Part shown: positions 9,373 to 17,948 of the stretch, piece after piece
How the letters are laid out: every line of letters begins with the position of its first letter
Position numbering within the stretch: the stretch's first letter is position 1
Origin: Bacillota bacterium
Lineage (GTDB): Bacteria > Bacillota > Sulfobacillia > Sulfobacillales > Sulfobacillaceae
NCBI GenBank assembly: GCA_021797825.1
Contig: JAJZZA010000034.1
Location: forward strand, 1 to 34,972
DNA length: 34,972 nucleotides
Direction: 5' to 3'
Notes under the pieces: model-generated
Database searches by the model: none
What the model saw: the letters and a program-made list of their open reading frames with translations, nothing else
Told to the model about the DNA's origin: nothing
Made by a program: the position numbers and the translations under genes

Positions 9373-10356
9373 CCCCAGCGGGAAAAGTGCTTGCGGCCCC
9401 GCGTCCATTGCCATCCGCTCGCCCTGTTTAAGCCGCCAATATCCGAGCGCGGCCACCATCGCCGCATTGTCCGTGCAATATTCGCGCGGAGGGATATGCA
9501 CGGTCGCCTGCCGGTCCCCGCCCCACTTGACGAATTCCGCCCGCAAATGGCTATTGGCTGTCACCCCCCCGGCCAGGTAGACGTGTTTGACGGAAACCCG
9601 GCGCCAAGCGCGGTCCACCCCCAGCACCAACGCTTTGACCACCGCCTCCTGCAAGGCCGCCGCGATACCGGCCCGATCATCCGGGTAACGGCGCGCCAGG
9701 TCCTGTACCGCGGTCTTGACCCCGCTAAAACTAAAATCAAGGGAATCCGCTCCCAAGCGGGCCACCGGCAGGCGGTGGCCCGTGTCAATCCCCGCGGCAG
9801 CCAACCGTTCGATTTCCGGTCCGCCCGGATAGCCCAGACCCAGCACCCGCGCCCCTTTGTCAAATGCCTCCCCCGCGGCGTCGTCGCGGGTCTCCCCCAA
9901 AAGGGTCAAATGCCCGTGATCCTGCCACCAAAACAGGCTGGTATGACCGCCGGAGACCAAGAGCGCCAAGGCCGGCAGTTCGACCGGCTCCACCAACGCG
10001 TTGGCGTATAAATGGGCCTCCAGATGATTGACCCCGATCAGCGGTTTCTTCAGCGCGGCGGCAAGCGCCTTGGCAAAAGTCACGCCCACCAGCAGGGCCC
10101 CGGACAATCCCGGCCCGCGGGTGACGGCGACGGCGTCCACCGCCGACACGCTCATCGCGGCCGCCCGCAGCGTCTCTTGCACGGCGGGCACGATCGCCAT
10201 CACATGCTCGCGGGCCGCCACTTCCGGCACCACTCCGCCATATTGCTGCTGAAGCCGGGCGGACGACAGCACCCGGCTGGCCAGGATCCGGCGCCCATCC
10301 TCGACCACCGCCGCCGCCGTGTCGTCGCACGACGATTCGATTCCCAGCACACGCAT
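9364..10356 (-). CDS. tsaD: tRNA N6-adenosine threonylcarbamoyltransferase TsaD
   Basis: The catalytic subunit of the t6A machinery, moving threonylcarbamoyl from its adenylate to A37 of ANN-decoding tRNAs, together with TsaB and TsaE. The 330-residue protein opens with GIESSCDDTAAAV and carries the metal-binding HxxxH as H111-LEA-H115. The C-terminal half has DDAAGEAFDK. The start at ATG 10356 has AAGGAGG 8 nt upstream. A longer open frame to 10548 adds only non-homologous residues. In many Firmicutes tsaD directly follows rimI; here a plus-strand gene separates them. Confidence 0.95.
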   Translation of the reverse strand: MRVLGIESSCDDTAAAVVEDGRRILASRVLSSARLQQQYGGVVPEVAAREHVMAIVPAVQETLRAAAMSVSAVDAVAVTRGPGLSGALLVGVTFAKALAAALKKPLIGVNHLEAHLYANALVEPVELPALALLVSGGHTSLFWWQDHGHLTLLGETRDDAAGEAFDKGARVLGLGYPGGPEIERLAAAGIDTGHRLPVARLGADSLDFSFSGVKTAVQDLARRYPDDRAGIAAALQEAVVKALVLGVDRAWRRVSVKHVYLAGGVTANSHLRAEFVKWGGDRQATVHIPPREYCTDNAAMVAALGYWRLKQGERMAMDAGPQALFPLGSG

Positions 10357-10443
10357 GGTTTGCCTCCTTGCCGCCCACCCTAATCCCTGCCAGTCACACT
10401 GTCGGCGGCCCCTTGCGACGGCCTGCCGGAAAGGATCGAAACC

Positions 10444-10959
10444 ATGGGTCTGCTGTTGTTTTACGGTGTCCTGCTGCTTATCCTTTACACCCTCCCGGCG
10501 GTTTTCACTCTGTGGCCGGTCACCTACGGCGTGGTCCCGGTGGCGCATTTCCTGGTGTTCCTATTGAGCGCCATCCTGTTTGCGGCGCTGGGCCGGGGGC
10601 TTGGCCGGCGGCGCCGCAAGCGGTTTACCCCCGCCTTTTTGACCGGTGCCGTGACCGCCTTCGCCGGAACCGCGATCGGGCAATACCTGCGCCACCTGCC
10701 CATGGCCGAAGAAGCGTTTATCCGCCAGTTGCACGGCGTGCCGCGGGCCGCTGCCCTGGCCATGCTAAACCTACATGTGGTCAGCGGCACCCTCATAACC
10801 GGTCTCATGTACGCAGTGCTCTACGGTTTTGTGGGCGGCTTCGCCGCTTGGTGGGGAGGCCGCCTGGCCGGCAGCGGTCCCGGCACTCCACCCGGCTGCG
10901 AAGAGACCCCCGACCCCGCCGACGACCATGTCGCGGTCCGCCGCAACCGCACCGGTTAA
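10444..10959 (+). CDS. Hypothetical membrane protein
   Basis: The 171-residue protein has about four hydrophobic segments, near residues 2-22, 29-52, 63-80 and 105-135. A basic loop GRRRRKR follows the second segment, and the tail after about residue 143 is hydrophilic and Pro/Asp-rich. ATG start with GAAAGGAT roughly 8 nt upstream. I do not recognise a family. It lies on the plus strand inside the otherwise minus-strand thiL-tsaE-tsaB-rimI-tsaD block, 87 bp from the divergent tsaD start and converging on rimI. The frame has codon use like its neighbours and reads as a real membrane protein. Confidence 0.65.
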   Translation: MGLLLFYGVLLLILYTLPAVFTLWPVTYGVVPVAHFLVFLLSAILFAALGRGLGRRRRKRFTPAFLTGAVTAFAGTAIGQYLRHLPMAEEAFIRQLHGVPRAAALAMLNLHVVSGTLITGLMYAVLYGFVGGFAAWWGGRLAGSGPGTPPGCEETPDPADDHVAVRRNRTG

Positions 10960-10976
10960 TGCCCGGCCATCTGCCG

Positions 10977-11456
10977 CTACAGGGGATCTTTCCACATAAT
11001 GAACGCATCTTCCCGCGTATCGGTATAATACCCGCGCCGAACCCCCAGTTGGATAAACCCCAGTTTATGGTACAGATTTTGCGCCACCTGGTTGGACCGG
11101 CGGACTTCAAGCGTCATGCGCTGCACGCCCAAGAGTCGCGCCCGCTCCATCAATCCCCGCATCATGCGGTCACCCAAATGATGTCCCCGGTAATCCGGGT
11201 GCACCGCCACGTTGGTGACATGGGACTCATCCAAAATAATCCACATGCCACCGTAGGCCACCACTTTACCGTGATAATCCAGCACCAGATACGTCGCAAA
11301 ATTGTTTTCCAGCAGTTCGGTCTGAAAGGCATTGCGCGACCAGGGCGTGGGAAAGGAGTGTCCTTCTATGGTCATAATGGCATCAAGATCCGACAAATAC
11401 ATGTCCCGGATAAGAATCTCAGAGCCGGTTTGTCCTTCTTGGTCACTGACTGCCAT
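10977..11456 (-). CDS. rimI: Ribosomal protein S18 N-alanine acetyltransferase RimI (GNAT)
   Basis: A 159-residue GNAT N-acetyltransferase. The acetyl-CoA loop is in VHPDYRGHHLGDRMM, and the segment LEVRRSNQVAQNLYHKLGF is characteristic of RimI. It is predicted to acetylate the N-terminal alanine of ribosomal protein S18. I prefer ATG 11456, because GGCGGGTGA precedes it by 5 nt. A GTG at 11465, overlapping the tsaB stop as GTGA, is also possible and adds three residues. The position directly after tsaB is the usual one. Confidence 0.9.
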   Translation of the reverse strand: MAVSDQEGQTGSEILIRDMYLSDLDAIMTIEGHSFPTPWSRNAFQTELLENNFATYLVLDYHGKVVAYGGMWIILDESHVTNVAVHPDYRGHHLGDRMMRGLMERARLLGVQRMTLEVRRSNQVAQNLYHKLGFIQLGVRRGYYTDTREDAFIMWKDPL

Positions 11457-11461
11457 CACTC

Positions 11462-12139
11462 TCACCCGCCTTCGGGACCGCGCCCCCGCGGACGGCTGAC
11501 TGCCGGGGCCCGCAGGTAGAGCGGACTCAAGGCCAAGGGGGAGACGGATTGCCCCAATTGTAACCCGATTCGGGCCAATCGGGCTACCGCCGATCCCGTT
11601 AGGGGCACATCCCCGGCCTGGGCTTTGGGTCCCACTTGCTCACGCCAATCCGGCAACTCGGTCATCGGGCCAATCACGGTGACCGGATCCGCAAACGGAA
11701 ATTCCGCCGGCAACGGCCCGTTGATGGCCTGCTCCGGCCAGATTGGCACCGGGCCATCCTCTGCACGCCAGTAGAATCCCGCGTAATAGGCGGTGCCGCG
11801 CCGTTCACTGGTCACCAGCACGTGTTGGCCCGCCGCCGCTCCCAAGGCCCAGGCGCGCAAGGACACCACCCCCGCCAGCGGAATCTCCCAAGCCAGCGCC
11901 AGCGCCTTCGCGGCGGCCACGGCAATCCTCACCCCGGTGAACGAGCCCGGGCCGATTCCCACCGCAATCCCGTCCGGACGCCCGAATTCGTCCACCACGG
12001 CAGAAATCCAGGGCACCAGCAAATTGCCCGCCAGGCGCGGTTTCTGCCACCGCCAGTCCGCCCAAACCGCGTCGCCGTCAAGATAGCCGACGGCCAAAGA
12101 AGGTCCTGACGCATCAAACCCCAGCACTTTAAATCCCAT
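11462..12139 (-). CDS. tsaB: tRNA t6A biosynthesis protein TsaB
   Basis: A 225-residue ASKHA-fold paralog of TsaD that forms the TsaD-TsaB-TsaE complex for t6A37 synthesis. N-terminal VLGFDASGPSLAVGY and the later GIGPGSFTGVRIAVAAAKALA are the family signatures. The C-terminal half is divergent, as is normal. The start overlaps the tsaE end by 11 bp and has GGAGG 9 nt upstream, so the two are translationally linked. Confidence 0.93.
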   Translation of the reverse strand: MGFKVLGFDASGPSLAVGYLDGDAVWADWRWQKPRLAGNLLVPWISAVVDEFGRPDGIAVGIGPGSFTGVRIAVAAAKALALAWEIPLAGVVSLRAWALGAAAGQHVLVTSERRGTAYYAGFYWRAEDGPVPIWPEQAINGPLPAEFPFADPVTVIGPMTELPDWREQVGPKAQAGDVPLTGSAVARLARIGLQLGQSVSPLALSPLYLRAPAVSRPRGRGPEGG

Positions 12140-12665
12140 CGGATTGGTCCTCCAACGTCTCCTCCCCTCCCCGCCGAAAGCCCCCCACGGCGAGCCATCT
12201 CCGCAGCCGAATCGCCTCCTGGCCGTGTCCGGTCATCGTCAAGAGTCTTCCGCCAGCGGCCCGGGGGGTCAACACACCGGTGAAATAATCCGGGTAGCGG
12301 CTGACCAACCGTTCCCCCCATTCGACCAGCACCACCGCGCCGGGATCGCCCGGGGGAGGCAAGTCGACGGCGTCCAGTTCGTCGTCGGATTCGATCCGGT
12401 ACAAATCCGCATGATAGACCGTCCATTGCGGCAGGACAAAGAGATGCACCAGATCGAAAGTCGGCGACTTGACGGTCTCCGTTACACCCCACTGCCTTAA
12501 GATGGCTTGCACCAGAGTAGTCTTGCCAGCCCCCAAGGGCCCTGACAGGAGAACTACCGCCGGCGGGCGGAAGAGTTCTGCCAGCAGCCCCGCTGCGCGC
12601 TGGACGGCCGTTAAGTCCTCAAGAGGAACGATCCACTCGGAAGTGGTTGAAGGTTTGCTCCCCAC
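12129..12665 (-). CDS. tsaE: tRNA t6A biosynthesis ATPase TsaE
   Basis: This P-loop ATPase of the t6A complex has Walker A GPLGAGKTT (42-50) followed by KSPTFDLVH and VYHADLYRI, typical of the family. I place the start at GTG 12665 (178 residues) because AGGAGGT lies about 9 nt upstream. The ATG at 12686 has no ribosome site. The start lies inside the thiL end (47-bp overlap), so the ribosome site is embedded in thiL coding sequence. The C-terminal tail after about residue 130 is longer than in the shortest family members. Confidence 0.92.
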   Translation of the reverse strand: MGSKPSTTSEWIVPLEDLTAVQRAAGLLAELFRPPAVVLLSGPLGAGKTTLVQAILRQWGVTETVKSPTFDLVHLFVLPQWTVYHADLYRIESDDELDAVDLPPPGDPGAVVLVEWGERLVSRYPDYFTGVLTPRAAGGRLLTMTGHGQEAIRLRRWLAVGGFRRGGEETLEDQSDGI

Positions 12666-13629
12666 CCAGCTTGACCTCCTCTCCATCGCGCAACAGGCGA
12701 ATGCCGGGATCGTCGGTAATGACGCCCACCTCCGTTATCGCCACCCCGGTCTGCGTCGCAATGCGCATAACCTCTGCGATCTTAGACGGCGCAATGGCCG
12801 CCAGCAGTTCATAATCCTCGCCCCCATAGAGGGCATACTCAATGGGGTCCGCGCGAAAAGCCCGCGCCACCGCCCGAGTGGCCTGGTCAATCGGCAGCGC
12901 TTCCCCGAACAGCGTCGCGCCGATACCGCCAAAGCGCGTCAGTTCTTCGATTTCGGCGTATAAGCCGTCGCTGATGTCGGTCAAGGCGTGCGCCGCCTGG
13001 CCAATCGGCACGCCGCACTCCCACCGCGCCTTAGGGGCTATGTGGGCCACCTGCACGCTCCGTTCGTGAACCGAGTGGCTCGGCCACATGACTCCGTGGG
13101 ACAGCAGCATCAATCCGGCGTGGGCCGCCCCCAGCCGGCCGGTCACCACCAACCGGTCGCCGGGTCTGGCCCCTGTCCGCCGCACCGGCCCGACGGGCCC
13201 CGGATGGCCCAACACGGTGACATCAATCACCAGCCGATCTGGCGAGCCCACCGTGTCCCCGCCAATTAAGACGGCGCCGCAGAGATCCAAGGCCCGGGTC
13301 ATGCCCCGGTATAAATCTTCCACGGCCTCAACCCGCAAGGCAGCCGGCACACTTAAGCTGGTCAAAATCGCTTTGGGCACGCCGCCCATGGCCGCGATAT
13401 CGCTCACGTTCACCGCTACCGCCTTGGCACCCACCTGCTCCGGTGTCATCCAATCCCAGCGGAAATGGATGGTTTCCACCAACATGTCCTGGCTGATGAG
13501 CCATCCCGTGGCGGACGGCGGCACGTAGGCCGCGTCATCACCAATTCCGATATAGCCCAAAGGCGGCGTGGTCTGCAACCGATGTATCAAGGCGATTAAT
13601 CCCCGTTCTCCCACGTCCCGGATATTCAT
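12619..13629 (-). CDS. thiL: Thiamine-monophosphate kinase
   Basis: It phosphorylates thiamine monophosphate to the active cofactor thiamine diphosphate. The 336-residue protein has the family's acidic Mg-ATP motif GIGDDAAY (28-35), then VETIHFRWDW and AVNVSDIAAMGG. Near the C-terminus, GGEDYELLAAI is another ThiL signature. ATG start with GGGAG upstream. It is the first gene of the thiL-tsaE-tsaB-rimI run and overlaps tsaE. Confidence 0.95.
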   Translation of the reverse strand: MNIRDVGERGLIALIHRLQTTPPLGYIGIGDDAAYVPPSATGWLISQDMLVETIHFRWDWMTPEQVGAKAVAVNVSDIAAMGGVPKAILTSLSVPAALRVEAVEDLYRGMTRALDLCGAVLIGGDTVGSPDRLVIDVTVLGHPGPVGPVRRTGARPGDRLVVTGRLGAAHAGLMLLSHGVMWPSHSVHERSVQVAHIAPKARWECGVPIGQAAHALTDISDGLYAEIEELTRFGGIGATLFGEALPIDQATRAVARAFRADPIEYALYGGEDYELLAAIAPSKIAEVMRIATQTGVAITEVGVITDDPGIRLLRDGEEVKLGGEQTFNHFRVDRSS

Positions 13630-13802
13630 CCGCCCGTCACTCCCGCCTCGTGTTCCGCTATGTGACCCGCTGCGCCCTTGGCGCCTGCGTCGCTCTCTGC
13701 CTTATTGTTCCCTGAATCGACACCGATCCGCAAGAACCCATTGCGCATCCCGCGGCTCGCCGGGTCAAGAACCGCCACTCGCGCCCGCTATCCTCACGCC
13801 AT

Positions 13803-13810
13803 GCTACAAT
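13803..13810 (+). promoter_or_regulatory. Extended -10 promoter for the alpha/beta hydrolase operon
   Basis: TGCTACAAT is an extended -10 (TGn plus TACAAT at 13805-13810) with no good -35. Transcription would begin near 13817, leaving about 28 nt of leader with a strong AAAGGAG ribosome site. It lies in the 215-bp divergent gap with thiL. Confidence 0.45.
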
Positions 13811-13844
13811 ATCACCACCGGAACCGGAAGAAAGGAGACAAGTC

Positions 13845-14639
13845 GTGGTCCCGTCGCACGCACCGATCGCGCGTCTCACCGCCAGTTGGCAGGGTCACCC
13901 GTTTAGTTGGTTCGAAAAAGGACAAGGCGAGGCGCTCGTGCTTCTCCACGGGGGAGGAGGCACCGGCAAAGCTTGGACCGCTCAAATGGAAGAATTGTCC
14001 ACGGATTACCGCGTCATCGCACCCGATTTGCCGGGGTTTGGCCAGTCGGAGCGCATCCCTGGAATTGATACCGTCGACGGCCTGGGATCCGTGCTATTGC
14101 AGTGGATGACGGTCCTCGGTGTCGACCGTTTCGTCGTGGGGGGAAACTCCATGGGCGGCCGGGTGGCCATGACGGCCGCCTCGTTGGATCCGGCCCGGGC
14201 CCGTGCGCTGGTCATCTTGGATTCGGTGGGCGTTACCCTGCCCCATGTGCCCATCGTCAATCCGTTGACCCTGCCTGCGGCCGAGTTCATGTCGGGTCTG
14301 GTGCACAATCCCGACGCCTACCGCCGCAAGACCCCGTATCGCACCTTGCAGGATGCCCAAGAGCTGAATCAGGGACGCCGGAGCTTTGCCGCCTATCTGA
14401 GATCCTCCCCGATCAGTCCCGGCGCCCAGTTGGATTTGGCTAAGCTGACCATGCCCGCGCTGTTGATTTGGGGACGCCAGGACCAGATTGTCCCCCTGGC
14501 CTATGGCCATGCCCTGTCCGAAGCCCTGCCGGCTGCGGAACTGCTGGTGATTGACGCCTGTGGCCACCTGCCGCACATCGAGGAACCGGAGGTAGTCAAC
14601 CATGCCATGCGTGATTTTTTCTGGCGGAATGATCTGTGA
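13845..14639 (+). CDS. Alpha/beta hydrolase
   Basis: A 264-residue hydrolase with the full triad: nucleophile Ser102 in GGNSMGG, Asp213 in WGRQDQIVP and His241 in CGHLPHIEEPE. The oxyanion loop is LLHGGGG (34-40). It resembles the meta-cleavage-product hydrolase / esterase group; the substrate cannot be predicted. GTG start with AAAGGAG upstream. It is followed after 64 nt by a methyltransferase gene on the same strand, probably in one transcript. There is no signal peptide, so it is cytoplasmic. Confidence 0.88.
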   Translation: MVPSHAPIARLTASWQGHPFSWFEKGQGEALVLLHGGGGTGKAWTAQMEELSTDYRVIAPDLPGFGQSERIPGIDTVDGLGSVLLQWMTVLGVDRFVVGGNSMGGRVAMTAASLDPARARALVILDSVGVTLPHVPIVNPLTLPAAEFMSGLVHNPDAYRRKTPYRTLQDAQELNQGRRSFAAYLRSSPISPGAQLDLAKLTMPALLIWGRQDQIVPLAYGHALSEALPAAELLVIDACGHLPHIEEPEVVNHAMRDFFWRNDL

Positions 14640-14703
14640 CGGCTGGGCGGGGGAAGGCAAACGCCCCGCCGCGCATCCAAACCTAGTCGAAAGGCGGCAC
14701 GTC

Positions 14704-15450
14704 ATGAGCGACCCCCAAGATTTCTTCGAACGACACCATGCGGCCTATCGCGTCAGCAGGGCGCACGCCCGCGGAGCCGACCTCGACACCCTGGCTAGCG
14801 CCATGGCGCCCCTCACTGGCACCCGCGTGCTGGATGTGGCCACGGGGACCGGCCACACCGCGCTCAGACTGGCTGCGCAGGGAGCCGCCGTCACCGGCCT
14901 GGACCCTTCCCCGGCCATGCTGCGGGAAGCGGAGGCGCTCGCCCGCCAAGGAACCGTCGCCGTGACCTGGATGATTGGGACGGCCGAGCACTTGCCCTTT
15001 GCCGCCGCTGCGTTTGAGCGCGTCACCTGCCGGCGCGCAGCCCACCACTTTACGGATATTGCCCAATTTCTGCAAGAAGCCCGGCGGGTGCTGGTCCCCG
15101 GGGGGTGGATCGGCATATCCGATATGACGGCGCCCGCCGACGCCATCGGGCATCTCAACACGTTGGAGAGACTCCGTGACCCCTCGCACCGTCAAGCGCT
15201 GACGCGAGAACAATGGCAGACCTCGTTACACTCTGCGGGATTTTGCGAGATTTCGGCCGAGCCTTCCACCGAACCCATGAGCTGGCAGCAATGGCTAAGC
15301 CCCGTCAGTCCGCAGGAGGCGGCCGGACAGCAGGCGCTGGCGTATCTCCGCCAGATTGCCCGGCCCGGCGCGCTGGCCGAACTCCCCGACCGCTTTATTA
15401 AACACCGTTTGGTGATCTGGGCGCAAAAGCCCCAAGCGCCCCTGCCATAA
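14704..15450 (+). CDS. Class I SAM-dependent methyltransferase (UbiE-like)
   Basis: A 248-residue Rossmann-fold methyltransferase. Motif I is VLDVATGTGHTAL, the acidic post-I motif is GLDPSPAML, and AEHLPFAAAAFERV plus ARRVLVPGGW match motifs of UbiE/COQ5-type enzymes. I chose ATG 14704 (AAAGGCGG 7 nt upstream). The upstream in-frame ATG at 14602 lies inside the hydrolase gene and would add 34 unrelated residues. The substrate is unknown; pairing with a hydrolase suggests a small-molecule modification step. Confidence 0.85.
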   Translation: MSDPQDFFERHHAAYRVSRAHARGADLDTLASAMAPLTGTRVLDVATGTGHTALRLAAQGAAVTGLDPSPAMLREAEALARQGTVAVTWMIGTAEHLPFAAAAFERVTCRRAAHHFTDIAQFLQEARRVLVPGGWIGISDMTAPADAIGHLNTLERLRDPSHRQALTREQWQTSLHSAGFCEISAEPSTEPMSWQQWLSPVSPQEAAGQQALAYLRQIARPGALAELPDRFIKHRLVIWAQKPQAPLP

Positions 15451-15747
15451 TTGCAATCCCTGGACGGGGGGCCTCGTGCAAAAACCAGACCGATTGCCCG
15501 CGTAACACCACCAAACCACGGCCCGAGCGGCAAGCGGATCGCGGTCGCGTCTTGGCGGCTGAACACCGCAGCGAAAGCAAAACGCACCGGCCTGCTGCCG
15601 CGCCGACCGAGAGAAGGCAGAAACGCCGCCAGCGATCTCCTGCCAACAGACGTCGGCTTGTCGACTTTCGGCCGGGCCCAGGTGCCATCCGGCGGCAGGC
15701 TGGCCACGCGGCATGGGTGTTCGCGGCGCTTGGGGGAGCGCGGACCC

Positions 15748-16767
15748 TTACCGGATCCGTCCCGCCTGGAGCGTCAACACCGCTTTAAGCCGCCCCACCG
15801 GCTTGGCGGCATGGTTGTAAAGGGTTAATTTCACGGTATCGGCCAGGGCCCGTGATTCCGCCGCGGAAAGCACCCCCATTTGGTCCAGCAGGGCCGGGAT
15901 CAGCGCGGGCAGCACCCGGCTGTGACCGTCGTCCACCTTTACCGCCATGCCGAGCCCCCGTTCCGGCAGGCCCAGGCAAAACACCGCTTCGGCGCCTCCT
16001 TTGGCGACCAATCGGCGGCCCGTGGCCTCGGACAGGGTGACTTCCAGCCGACCCGTGCCCGATACCAGTTCGGGATGCATGCGCATAGCCTCGGCCACCA
16101 TGAGCGCCGCACCGGCCACATCCGGATCCAGTCCGCGGGGATCGACCAAGCGGGCGTAAGCGTAGGCCATGCGGCTGAGCGGAAGATAAAATGTCGGCAC
16201 CCCGCACCCATCGACTCCGCTATAGATGTCATCGGGATGGGCGATGGCCGTCATGCGGGCCACATTGTCCCGGATTAGCCGCTGGACCGGATGTCCCGGA
16301 TCTGCGTAGCCCGCGTAATCCGCCCCCAGCGCCCGCGCGGTCGCCAACATGCCGGCGTGTTTGCCGGAACAGTTGTTGTGAACCACCCGCGGAGAATCTC
16401 CGGCTTTGGCCAAAGCCTCGGCGGACGGCCGATGGGACGGAGCGTGCGCACCGCAAATCAAGTCGCCGGCGGTTGCCGGCAGACGCTTTAGAATCTCCTC
16501 AACCAATTCCACATGGAATGGCTCGCCGCCATGCGACGCGCTCACCATCGCGATTTCCCGCGGACCAAACCCGAATTGCGCGGCCGCTCCCGACAATATC
16601 ACCGGCATCGCTTGAAACGGCTTGGCGCTCGATCGCCAAAAAGTCTCGCGATGCGGATCGCCGAGCCAAAACTGGAGTTGGCCAAGACTGTCGACAACCG
16701 CGACGTCCGCCCAGGCCCGGCTCTCCACCCGCTCCCCGCGCCAGATTTCGACCGCCCGTTCAGACAT
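15748..16767 (-). CDS. L-asparaginase, Rhizobium-type (class 3)
   Basis: The 339-residue protein belongs to the asparaginase II family typified by Rhizobium etli ReAV. It is unrelated to the E. coli enzymes and predicted to hydrolyse L-asparagine to aspartate and ammonia. Visible motifs are SSAKPFQ (Ser46/Lys49, the SxxK pair), SASHGGE (Ser78), HNNCSGKHAG (Cys133, Lys136) and DGCGVPT (Cys188). The two cysteines and Lys136 correspond to the zinc site in the characterised enzymes. ATG 16767 has AAAGGAGGT 6-7 nt upstream and overlaps the end of the C26 hydrolase gene by 8 bp. A longer frame to 16899 is a shadow. Confidence 0.88.
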   Translation of the reverse strand: MSERAVEIWRGERVESRAWADVAVVDSLGQLQFWLGDPHRETFWRSSAKPFQAMPVILSGAAAQFGFGPREIAMVSASHGGEPFHVELVEEILKRLPATAGDLICGAHAPSHRPSAEALAKAGDSPRVVHNNCSGKHAGMLATARALGADYAGYADPGHPVQRLIRDNVARMTAIAHPDDIYSGVDGCGVPTFYLPLSRMAYAYARLVDPRGLDPDVAGAALMVAEAMRMHPELVSGTGRLEVTLSEATGRRLVAKGGAEAVFCLGLPERGLGMAVKVDDGHSRVLPALIPALLDQMGVLSAAESRALADTVKLTLYNHAAKPVGRLKAVLTLQAGRIR

Positions 16768-17500
16768 CGGAGGACCTCCTTTGACGATACTCGGCCGATG
16801 CCTTGACAAAGGCGGCGAACAGCGCAGCCGAAGTGGGTTGACCGCCCACCAGATCTTCGGGATGCCATTGCACCCCCAGGCGGAACGCGGGACCCGCACG
16901 CTCCAGGGCTTCGATCAGGCCGTCTTCCGAGCGGCCGGTCACCTGCCATCCGGTCGGAATTCTGTCCACCGCTTGATGATGAAATGAGTTGACCGGCACC
17001 TGCGCGATTCCCACAATCGCAGCCAGCCGTGATCCCGGACTAACCTCGACGGAGTGGGTCGCCACCTGCCGGGCAGGTTTTTGGCTGTGGGCAAGCGGAC
17101 TGTCTGGCCGTTGGCGGGAAATATCTTGCATCAGCGTCCCTCCAAAGCCGACCGCCATCACTTGCAGCCCGCGACAAATGCCGAAAACGGGCATCCCCAG
17201 CCGGTCGGCCTCCCAGACCAGCGCCAGTTCCGTCTCGTCGCGCTCCCAGGAGACGCTGGACCACTCCGTTCCCTCGTCCGCGGAACCAAACCGTCCGGGG
17301 TCGACGTCGCCGCCCCCCGTCAGCAGGAGACCGTCACATAGTCTCAACACGTCCCGGCTGGTCGGCACGTTAGGCAGCAGCAGCGGAGCCCCGCCACCGT
17401 CCATTACCGCCTGCAGGTAGGCCGTCCGCACCCCGTCGCGGGGAACCTCGCCGTTTTGCAATTCGTGCGTCACCGTCACTGCGATCACGGGTCTTGTCAT
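16760..17500 (-). CDS. Gamma-glutamyl-GABA hydrolase-like class I glutamine amidotransferase (peptidase C26)
   Basis: A 246-residue hydrolase of the PuuD/YvdE group with Cys109 in GICRG as nucleophile and His213/Glu215 in QWHPE completing the triad. An internal GGGDVDP loop (62-68) is typical of the family. It hydrolyses gamma-glutamyl amide bonds, for example in gamma-glutamyl-GABA or other glutamyl amides; the exact substrate is unknown. ATG start with AAGGAGG 11 nt upstream. It is translationally coupled to the asparaginase gene, suggesting a joint role in releasing ammonia and acidic amino acids. Confidence 0.85.
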   Translation of the reverse strand: MTRPVIAVTVTHELQNGEVPRDGVRTAYLQAVMDGGGAPLLLPNVPTSRDVLRLCDGLLLTGGGDVDPGRFGSADEGTEWSSVSWERDETELALVWEADRLGMPVFGICRGLQVMAVGFGGTLMQDISRQRPDSPLAHSQKPARQVATHSVEVSPGSRLAAIVGIAQVPVNSFHHQAVDRIPTGWQVTGRSEDGLIEALERAGPAFRLGVQWHPEDLVGGQPTSAALFAAFVKASAEYRQRRSSDV

Positions 17501-17530
17501 ACGGCATACGGCCTCCTTTCTTGCCGGGGT

Positions 17531-17570
17531 ATTGTCCGCGCGAACCGGCTCGTCTGCGCATTGTCCGCGC
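17531..17570. repeat. 11-bp direct repeat upstream of the C26 hydrolase gene
   Basis: ATTGTCCGCGC occurs at 17531-17541 and again at 17560-17570, 29 bp apart start to start. It lies in the 83-bp gap between the ndoA stop and the C26 hydrolase start. The spacing is near three helical turns, so it may be a regulator binding site. Confidence 0.35.
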
Positions 17571-17583
17571 CGGCCGTGCGGGG

Positions 17584-17946
17584 TTACAAATCGGTAAGCC
17601 CCAGACTTATCGACAGCGCCAGGTTGACGCGTGCCATGATGTCCGGGCTCAGGTAAGCGATACGCTCTTTTAAGCGCCGTTTGTCTATGGTCCGGATTTG
17701 TTCGAGCAATATTACCGAATCCCGGTCCAGATTGGACTCATCCGCCCGCACTTCGATGTGGATCGGCAACCGCGCCTTAATCACCTGCGACGTAATGGCG
17801 CAGACAATTGTTGTCGGGCTGTAGCGATTGCCAATGTCGTTTTGCAAAATAAGAACCGGGCGGACCCCGCCTTGTTCGGATCCCACCACGGGCGAAAGGT
17901 CCGCAAAAAAAATGTCGCCGCGCCGTACTGTCAGTTCGGATGCCAC
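17584..17946 (-). CDS. ndoA: MazF-family endoribonuclease toxin EndoA
   Basis: A 120-residue MazF/PemK toxin that cleaves mRNA at short sequences. The segment [20 protein letters not shown] and the following [19 protein letters not shown] are nearly the Bacillus EndoA sequence. The conserved NDIGNR and [15 protein letters not shown] segments are intact, so the toxin looks functional. I place the start at GTG 17946, 2 nt after the antitoxin stop, with GGGAG 5 nt upstream inside the antitoxin end. An in-frame ATG at 17979 would overlap the antitoxin further and is unlike the family. Confidence 0.93.
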   Translation of the reverse strand: MASELTVRRGDIFFADLSPVVGSEQGGVRPVLILQNDIGNRYSPTTIVCAITSQVIKARLPIHIEVRADESNLDRDSVILLEQIRTIDKRRLKERIAYLSPDIMARVNLALSISLGLTDL

Positions 17947-17948
17947 GA

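Noticed and set aside
10368-11519. 383-codon plus-strand frame
   Set aside because: It runs antisense through rimI and across the membrane-protein gene in another frame; composition is Pro/Arg/His-rich, a GC shadow.
15192-15714. Minus-strand frames in the methyltransferase end and following gap
   Set aside because: No ribosome site and no recognisable motif; the 15451-15747 gap shows nothing I can support.
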